Position numbers and translations under genes: made by a program. From the NCBI RefSeq assembly GCF_017433805.1, contig NZ_JAFRGN010000007.1:202203-266202 (forward strand): 64,000 nucleotides of DNA, read 5' to 3'. This DNA comes from Butyrivibrio sp. (lineage in GTDB: Bacteria > Bacillota > Clostridia > Lachnospirales > Lachnospiraceae). Positions 57,916-64,000 of this stretch are shown here, one piece after another. Under the pieces are notes generated by a model that made no database searches, had not been told where the DNA came from, and saw nothing but the letters and a program-made list of their open reading frames with translations. Position 1 is the stretch's first letter; every line of letters starts with the position of its first letter.

Positions 57916-60900
57916 TCATTTAAGTTTTCCTAGTCCTCTTTCATTCATTACATCTACAAAGATCTTGTCATAAGTAGGTATCATGCCAGGATCGTTATGT
58001 AAACTAAAGTGATCTCTGTCAGGGAATTCAATAACCCTGAAATCTGCAGAGTTCTGCTTTGCAAGGGCTACTCTGATCTCAATCTCCTCCTGGGTATTAT
58101 TCTGCATTGCAAGAAGGAGTATTGTAAGACCTTCATAGCACTCAAAGCTCTTAGGTCCAGCATTGAGGAAACTAAGCATACTGTACGCAAATAGCATGTT
58201 CTCCTCAGGAATATTGTTCTCTTCAAACTTCTGAACAAGGAACTCATCCAGATCTTCATGCTTATAAGTCTTAGCGAAGCTCTCGCCCTGTGAAGGAACC
58301 ATGTCAGAGTCGCCAAGGAATACAGTAGGTGCACTTCCTCTGATTCTTCTGGTCTTGGAGGCCAGACTGTGTCCAAGCTCTCCACCAAAGGAATATCCGA
58401 TAAATCCGAATATGCCGTCGTCCTTAGGAATAGACAGCTCCAGAAGAGTCATAACAGAGTTGGATACCTCATCGAAGTTCTCACCTGGATACAACTCGTT
58501 GTAGTTGTAGTTAATATCTTCAACTACGATTACGTTAAATCTCCTGCACCAGTCATCCACAAAGTGCTGAATACTCATCTGAAGAACGATTCCCAGAGTA
58601 ATTACCATTGTAGGCTTTTCTGGAACATACTCATTGTAGTACTCGAAAACTCTCATTCCCTTGCGCTCAAGCTTTCTGACAAAGGATGTGCCCAGCATAT
58701 CTGTAAGAGCAAAGTTATCCTTGGTTATATCTGCAAGATAGGACATTACCTTGGTGGACAAAAGATATCCTGTAAGTCCTGTGCAAGCACTGATAACTGG
58801 ATGGCACGCTATTACAAGGAAGCTTTCATCGCCCTTTCCTGTGATGCAGAATACGTTAAAGAGCTGCTCTGTAAGAGTATTAACCTTCTTATCCAGAAGC
58901 TCTGTATGAAGCTTCATAGCCTCTTTTTCCGGATCTGTCTTACCAGCATCTATGAAGGTTGCAGTGAGCCTTCGGCTTGTAAATACGAGCCTGTCTGCTT
59001 CCACGTTCTCATGAGCAAAGGCAGTATTAACAACTGTAAATCTGCTGTTTACCTTATCAAGAGTCTTCTGAAGGTCTTCTTTACCAATCTTGGTGCCAAC
59101 CTTGAATACTCCTGCGTAGTTGTACTTACTAATGTCGCTGCCTTCAAGTATCTGAGTAAGATCATCTGCTTCAGCCTGTGACAGAGGTCTTATACTCTCA
59201 ATTGCTTCTCCTGCAGAAGTTACCTCATTCATTACGTAGTCAAACTCTTTCTGTGACCACTCCTTCTCCTGATAATCTTCAGCAGTGTAGATAGTTTCTT
59301 TCTGAGCATTCAGGAAAAGAACTTCATCCTGCAGCTGAGTTAAGATATTCTCTGCAATACTCTCTATCTTGTTCTTACTGTAAATAGCCTCATTGTAAGT
59401 AATATCGATTCCGAAGTTACCGCCAGTAACCACGCAGTTAATGTTAATATCAGAGCCAAAGCCATTTTCGCCGAGGTTACTATCTGCAAATTCTGGAAGC
59501 TCAAGTACTCCCTGAACTGGCTCGAAGTATCCGCCTGACCTGTCGGCATCATCCATTTCACCCAGATAGTTAAAGCTGATCTTGGCAATATGATCTGCTG
59601 AGTATGTAACCTTATTATCTCCATCTATGAAGCGGAGAATGTTGTAGCCAACACCCTTAACAGGAACTCTGTGAAGAGTTTCCTTGGTAAGTACCAGGTC
59701 AGCTTTAAGGTCATCTCCCTTACCACCTGTGATTCCGCTCAGTACAACTGGGTAGATAGAAGTAAACCATCCAACTGTTCTGTCAGTAGCAAGCATTTCA
59801 GAGATATCCTCTCGTCCATGGCCCTCAAGCTGAATAGAAACGTCAGATACTTTTTCTTCCTGACAATAAGCTCTTGCAACTGCTGTGATGAGAACATCGT
59901 TCATATCAAGATGGATCACATCTCTCTTAGCACCCAGAAGGGCCATTGTATTGCTCTTGTCCATCTTAAAGCTTACAGAGCCAAAGGTTCTGTTATAATC
60001 CTTGGCATCTGAATATGGCATTGAAGAAAGCTTCTCTTGAACCTTATTCCAATATGGAATCTCTGATGCAAGAACGTCACTGTTTCTATAAGTCTTAAGA
60101 GCATTTACATAATCTCTGTAAGTACTTGTCTTGGAATCAAGAGTAATCTCTTTATCCCTGAGTGTAAGCTTATAAGCCTTCTCAAGATCCTGAACAATGA
60201 TTCTCCAGGATACACCATCGATGATAAGGTGATGCGCTGCAATAAAGATCATATCCTGATCATTACCATGAATAAGTGCTACTCTTACAAGAGCCTTCTC
60301 CATGTTGATACCATTCTTTACATCACTGCAGATCCTTGCCACATCACTATCTGACTTGGCTGTGTATTCCTCGAGTGGCACGTCACTACTTACGCCATTT
60401 ACAAGGAGTTTACCATCTCTATAAACTGCCCTTAACAGGTCATGCTGATAGAAAATAGCCTTAAGTGACTCTTTTAACTTATCTATTTCTGCACGCTTCT
60501 TCATACCAAGCAGAATCTGCTGTGTGAAGTGTGCGCCCTGTGGAAGATCAAGGTCCTTATAGAAGGCTACGATCGCACTGTCTTCAATCTCTCCCTCTAT
60601 TGGATTCTGATCTATGTCGATGAGGAACATTTCTTTCTCAACCTTGGCAGCAATATCACGTGCGGTCTGCAGGCTGAGGATATCGCCAATCCTGAGCTGT
60701 ATTCCCTTGTTATGAAGGATACTTACAAGTCTGATTCCTTTGATGGAATCCCCGCCAAGTGCCTGGAAGCCTGCTGTTACGCTAACCTTATCAGTCATTC
60801 CAAGAGCTTCCTGCATAGCATCAGCTACTATCTCTTCATACTTGGTCTCTGGCTCAACATAAGCGTCTTCGTTCATTATCTCTGGCATAGGAAGAGCCTT

Positions 60901-63900
60901 ACGGTCAACCTTGCCATTGACTGTCATAGGAATAGCATCAAGTGCTACAAATATGGATGGAACCATGTAATCAGCAAGCTTCTTGGCCATATACTTGCGC
61001 AGATCTTCACTTACCTTATCTGCTTCAAGGCTTGCCTTCATAGCTTCCTTGAGTGTGAAGTACAGGATCAGCTGATTCTTTCTGACATCAGCTACTGCCT
61101 GCTCTACAGCGTAGTGATCATCAGCAATCTTCTCAATTTCACCAAACTCTACTCTGAAGCCGCGAAGCTTAACCTGATTATCTATTCTGCCCACATACTC
61201 AAGCTGATCGTCAGCATTGTATCTTACAAGGTCACCAGTCTTATATGCTCTAAGCTTGTTTCCAGCAACTGTTATCTCTACGAAACGGTCGCGGGTAAGT
61301 TCATCCTGATTCCAGTAACCCTCTGCAATCTGAGGTCCTGCCAGGTAAAGCTCACCTACCATCTGCTGAGGAAGGAGCTTGCCATAAGGATCACATACAA
61401 GGCTCAAAGTTCCCGGAACAGCTCTACCGATAGGAATATCTTCCTCATCTCCGTTTACTACATAGTAGGAAGAACATACTGTAAACTCAGTTGGTCCATA
61501 GCCGTTTATTACCTTGAAGGATGTAGCAGCAGAAGGAAGAAGCTTCTCGCCACCCATCATCAGGTAATCGAGGTCAAGATCCTGATCATACTTCATAAGT
61601 TCCATACCAATAAGTGTGGATACAGTAAGACCAGCAATCTTGTGCTCTGCTATATACTCATCCATCTCAGGAATATTCCTACGGAGGTCTTCACTGAAGA
61701 TGTGAAGTGTTGCACCAACCGCAAGTGGACAAACAAGGTCATCAAGTGATCCATCAAATGCAAAGCTGTTAAAGTGTCCATAGCTCTTTTCCGCACTTAT
61801 CTCAAGCGCCTTGGTTCTCCAGCTTGCAAAATGTCCAAGTGATCTGTGGCTCTGAACAACGCCCTTAGGTCTTCCAGTAGAACCTGAGGTATAGATCATG
61901 TAAGCATAGTTATTAAGAGTAGGAAGATTTATCTTCTCCTTACCATTTCTTGCAACTGCTTCGTCAATGATCTCCTGAGTCACAACAACCCTGGCTCCTG
62001 AATCCTCCAGCATATATCTGATTCTCTCTGGTGGATACTCAGGATCAACAGGAACATAAGCTGCTCTTGCCTTCATGATACCAAGCGCTGCTATTACAAG
62101 CTCTTTGCAGCGGTCCATCTTAACTGCAACAAAGCTGTTCTCTTTGACCTTCTGTGAAATAAGGTAACGTGCAAGGGCATCCGATCTCTCATTAAGCTCC
62201 TTGTAGGTCAAACTTCCCTTATTATCAATAACTGCCACATGCTCAGGATATTTTTCTGCCGATGCTACAAACATATCAATCCATGTAGCCTTATTCTCGG
62301 CTGCCTTTTCTCCCTTAGACAGCTCAAACAGAGCCTTTTCTGTCTTCTTATCAACAGTCTGAACAGCTGAAAGCTGCTCTTCTTTTGCAAGAGACTGTGA
62401 AGTCTGTGCGATGGCTTCTGCGAAGATCTTCATATCTTCCTCAGAATATCTGTTTCCGTCATATTCGATAGCGATATTGTAATCATCGCCCTCTGGATAT
62501 ACAGTTACAGCAATCGCAAACTTAGTAGTATCTGTTGAAAGAGCTATCTGCTCTATTCCATCAATCTGTCCACCTTCGAACAATCCGCCCTGGAAGATGT
62601 ACATGATCTGCGCATGCTCGCCAAGGTCTGTAGCGATCTTTGTATATGGATACAGCTCGTTGGCTGTTGTTGCACGCATCTGCTCATTCATATCCCTTAC
62701 AAAGGAAAGTGTATCTGCAGGAGAAGCGCTTCTGTCTACCAGAACAGGAAGTGTTCTTGCGAACATACCTACGCTGTTCATAAGTCTTGTATCAGCAGAA
62801 CGTCCGCTACTGATAGTTACATAGAAGGACTTATCCTGTCTTGTTACTCTCTTTAAGGTCTCTGAGAATGCAGCCTGCATGAAGCTTGCAGCAGTAACCT
62901 TATTCTTCTTGCAGTACTTATCTATTGTCTTGGCACTAGTCTTAGTGTTGATTATTCCGTAGGCCTTTCCATCAGGCTTAACAGAATCCATGTAGGAAGC
63001 TGCCTCTGCGCCGCTAAGAAGCTTATCAAAGTATGTCTTGGCGTCATTGTAGGCCTGTCCCTTTATGTAATCCTGTTCAAAGAGTGCATACTCACAGCCT
63101 GAAACAGTCTCTTTTTCCAGAGTCTGTCCATTATAGGCTGCCATAATATCGCGCATGAGAACTCCAGCGGAAATTCCATCGTAGATAATGTGATGGATAT
63201 CCATAAAGAGCCATGTCTTCTTAGGTCCGGCAATTACTCCGATTCTGTAGAGTCTGTCACCAATAAGGATAAATGGCTGAACTCTCTTCTGGAATTCTTC
63301 AACTGGTGGCTCTTCCGGTGAAGCGTTAAAGAGAATCTGAGGTTCCTCATCTCTTCGCTTCTGCATCAGCTCACCATCCTCGAATACAATCCTTGTACTA
63401 AGATATGGATGGGCATCAATTGCCTTAGCAACAGCACCTGCAAGGCGCTTAGCATCAACACCTTCAAATACGTACAGGTTAGGCACATTGTACTGAAGAG
63501 TTGATCTGTTAAGCTCCCACTCTACGTAGATACCGCGCTGGTTCTCAGAGATAGGATAATATTCCTGCTCCTCATAATCAGGGATGCCGAGGGCCTTCTT
63601 ATCAGCGCCGCCATCAAGCATAGTTGCCACATCGCGGATTGTAGGAGTCTTTAATATATCTGCTACAGTAATCTTCCTGCCGAGCTCTTTATTTATCGCT
63701 GCAGCAAATCTCATGGAAACGATAGAACTCATTCCTGCTCCCAGAAGATCATCTGTAACACCAAAGTTCGAGCTTCCGATAGCCTTGTAAGCAAGGTCAA
63801 GGAGCTGCTTTTCAAGCTCTGTTTCTGGCTCAACCTTCATGAAGCCTTCAATCTCAGGCTCAGGCATAGCTTTTCTGTTAACCTTGCCATTAGGTGTAAG

Positions 63901-64000
63901 AGGCATGTCATCCATCAGTACGTAGACTGTAGGAATCATGTAGTCTGTAAGTTCTTTAGCCAGGAACTTACCAAGCTCCTTGGTATCTACCTTCTTACCA
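57916..64000 (-). CDS. Nonribosomal peptide synthetase, 5' end outside window
   Basis: The reading frame is open to the window edge, so at least 2,028 residues are visible of a longer protein. Visible order: end of an A domain (LTPNGKVNRKAM), PCP (about 63840-63590; GAGMSS carries the Ser), C domain (HHIIYDG at about 63180-63197), and A domain (about 62290-60870; YTSGSTGRPKG, GYGPTEFTV, YKTGDLVRY). Then PCP (LGGDSIKG, about 60750), epimerisation domain (HHLIIDGVSW and EGHGRED), a truncated C-like segment (about 59200-58600; the HHxxxDG site reads CHPVISA), and a thioesterase (GYSFGGEL, His in DRDHFSLH). One D-residue and hydrolytic or cyclising release are predicted. It leads a hydrolase/regulator operon. 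Confidence 0.95.
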   Translation of the reverse strand, partial: GKKVDTKELGKFLAKELTDYMIPTVYVLMDDMPLTPNGKVNRKAMPEPEIEGFMKVEPETELEKQLLDLAYKAIGSSNFGVTDDLLGAGMSSIVSMRFAAAINKELGRKITVADILKTPTIRDVATMLDGGADKKALGIPDYEEQEYYPISENQRGIYVEWELNRSTLQYNVPNLYVFEGVDAKRLAGAVAKAIDAHPYLSTRIVFEDGELMQKRRDEEPQILFNASPEEPPVEEFQKRVQPFILIGDRLYRIGVIAGPKKTWLFMDIHHIIYDGISAGVLMRDIMAAYNGQTLEKETVSGCEYALFEQDYIKGQAYNDAKTYFDKLLSGAEAASYMDSVKPDGKAYGIINTKTSAKTIDKYCKKNKVTAASFMQAAFSETLKRVTRQDKSFYVTISSGRSADTRLMNSVGMFARTLPVLVDRSASPADTLSFVRDMNEQMRATTANELYPYTKIATDLGEHAQIMYIFQGGLFEGGQIDGIEQIALSTDTTKFAIAVTVYPEGDDYNIAIEYDGNRYSEEDMKIFAEAIAQTSQSLAKEEQLSAVQTVDKKTEKALFELSKGEKAAENKATWIDMFVASAEKYPEHVAVIDNKGSLTYKELNERSDALARYLISQKVKENSFVAVKMDRCKELVIAALGIMKARAAYVPVDPEYPPERIRYMLEDSGARVVVTQEIIDEAVARNGKEKINLPTLNNYAYMIYTSGSTGRPKGVVQSHRSLGHFASWRTKALEISAEKSYGHFNSFAFDGSLDDLVCPLAVGATLHIFSEDLRRNIPEMDEYIAEHKIAGLTVSTLIGMELMKYDQDLDLDYLMMGGEKLLPSAATSFKVINGYGPTEFTVCSSYYVVNGDEEDIPIGRAVPGTLSLVCDPYGKLLPQQMVGELYLAGPQIAEGYWNQDELTRDRFVEITVAGNKLRAYKTGDLVRYNADDQLEYVGRIDNQVKLRGFRVEFGEIEKIADDHYAVEQAVADVRKNQLILYFTLKEAMKASLEADKVSEDLRKYMAKKLADYMVPSIFVALDAIPMTVNGKVDRKALPMPEIMNEDAYVEPETKYEEIVADAMQEALGMTDKVSVTAGFQALGGDSIKGIRLVSILHNKGIQLRIGDILSLQTARDIAAKVEKEMFLIDIDQNPIEGEIEDSAIVAFYKDLDLPQGAHFTQQILLGMKKRAEIDKLKESLKAIFYQHDLLRAVYRDGKLLVNGVSSDVPLEEYTAKSDSDVARICSDVKNGINMEKALVRVALIHGNDQDMIFIAAHHLIIDGVSWRIIVQDLEKAYKLTLRDKEITLDSKTSTYRDYVNALKTYRNSDVLASEIPYWNKVQEKLSSMPYSDAKDYNRTFGSVSFKMDKSNTMALLGAKRDVIHLDMNDVLITAVARAYCQEEKVSDVSIQLEGHGREDISEMLATDRTVGWFTSIYPVVLSGITGGKGDDLKADLVLTKETLHRVPVKGVGYNILRFIDGDNKVTYSADHIAKISFNYLGEMDDADRSGGYFEPVQGVLELPEFADSNLGENGFGSDININCVVTGGNFGIDITYNEAIYSKNKIESIAENILTQLQDEVLFLNAQKETIYTAEDYQEKEWSQKEFDYVMNEVTSAGEAIESIRPLSQAEADDLTQILEGSDISKYNYAGVFKVGTKIGKEDLQKTLDKVNSRFTVVNTAFAHENVEADRLVFTSRRLTATFIDAGKTDPEKEAMKLHTELLDKKVNTLTEQLFNVFCITGKGDESFLVIACHPVISACTGLTGYLLSTKVMSYLADITKDNFALTDMLGTSFVRKLERKGMRVFEYYNEYVPEKPTMVITLGIVLQMSIQHFVDDWCRRFNVIVVEDINYNYNELYPGENFDEVSNSVMTLLELSIPKDDGIFGFIGYSFGGELGHSLASKTRRIRGSAPTVFLGDSDMVPSQGESFAKTYKHEDLDEFLVQKFEENNIPEENMLFAYSMLSFLNAGPKSFECYEGLTILLLAMQNNTQEEIEIRVALAKQNSADFRVIEFPDRDHFSLHNDPGMIPTYDKIFVDVMNERGLGKLK

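Overview
The window looks like chromosomal DNA from a fibre-degrading, anaerobic Lachnospiraceae bacterium, most like Butyrivibrio/Pseudobutyrivibrio. This is inferred from gene content, not from a search. The markers are a GH5_4-type cellulase lipoprotein, GH3 and GH2 glycosidases, pyruvate:ferredoxin oxidoreductase with a clostridial 2[4Fe-4S] ferredoxin, meso-diaminopimelate dehydrogenase, GlgC plus GlgD, SpoVG, MecA and a DnaD/DnaI-type primosome. I see no rRNA, tRNA, CRISPR array, phage or transposase. Nothing is obviously frameshifted, and most starts have a strong AGGAGG-type ribosome binding site.

Layout. 0-7 kb: plant polysaccharide and cell-wall precursor genes (GH5, ddh, a U32-like protein, GIY-YIG, GH3, a HAD phosphatase), with an array of four matched hairpins at 3.5-3.8 kb. 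7-14.3 kb, minus strand: glgC-glgD-spoVG-pth-mfd. 14.4-19.7 kb, plus strand: murC, then a DnaA-box cluster, a DnaD-like protein, a DnaI-like helicase loader and prs, with two odd leader regions. 19.8-30 kb, minus strand: a lipoprotein, a HAD phosphatase, a sigma factor with an unknown partner, a LUD protein, LacZ and a large exported protein. 30-36.4 kb: a DUF402 protein, a SleB-type hydrolase, dCMP deaminase, upp, rpiB, a Sua5-type protein and a GH18 protein. A highly structured intercistronic segment lies between upp and the deaminase. 36.4-42.2 kb: a 730 bp non-coding stretch, mecA, nifJ, a cre-like site and a ferredoxin. 42.2-46.1 kb: gdpP-rplI-dnaB. 46.2-52.9 kb: a roughly 1,800-residue surface protein and a YibE/F membrane protein. 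53-64 kb: a compact minus-strand gene cluster around a nonribosomal peptide synthetase (NRPS).

The NRPS cluster is the least ordinary region. An NRPS whose start lies outside the window (visible order: end of A, PCP, C, A, PCP, E, a truncated C-like piece, TE) overlaps a gene fusing an alpha/beta hydrolase to a degenerate half adenylation domain. A paralogous hydrolase, a third hydrolase, a STAS anti-sigma antagonist and an RsbW-like kinase follow, all within a few dozen bases of each other, and a terminator closes the unit. The layout suggests a small-peptide pathway co-expressed with a partner-switch regulator. The product and the regulatory target cannot be read from the sequence.

Other observations without an explanation: four hairpins with an identical 23-nt arm spacing; DnaA boxes in front of the primosome genes; an H-type pseudoknot candidate between the dnaD-like and dnaI-like genes; a multi-hairpin segment between upp and the dCMP deaminase gene; and a 19-nt exact repeat shared by two intergenic regions 12 kb apart.
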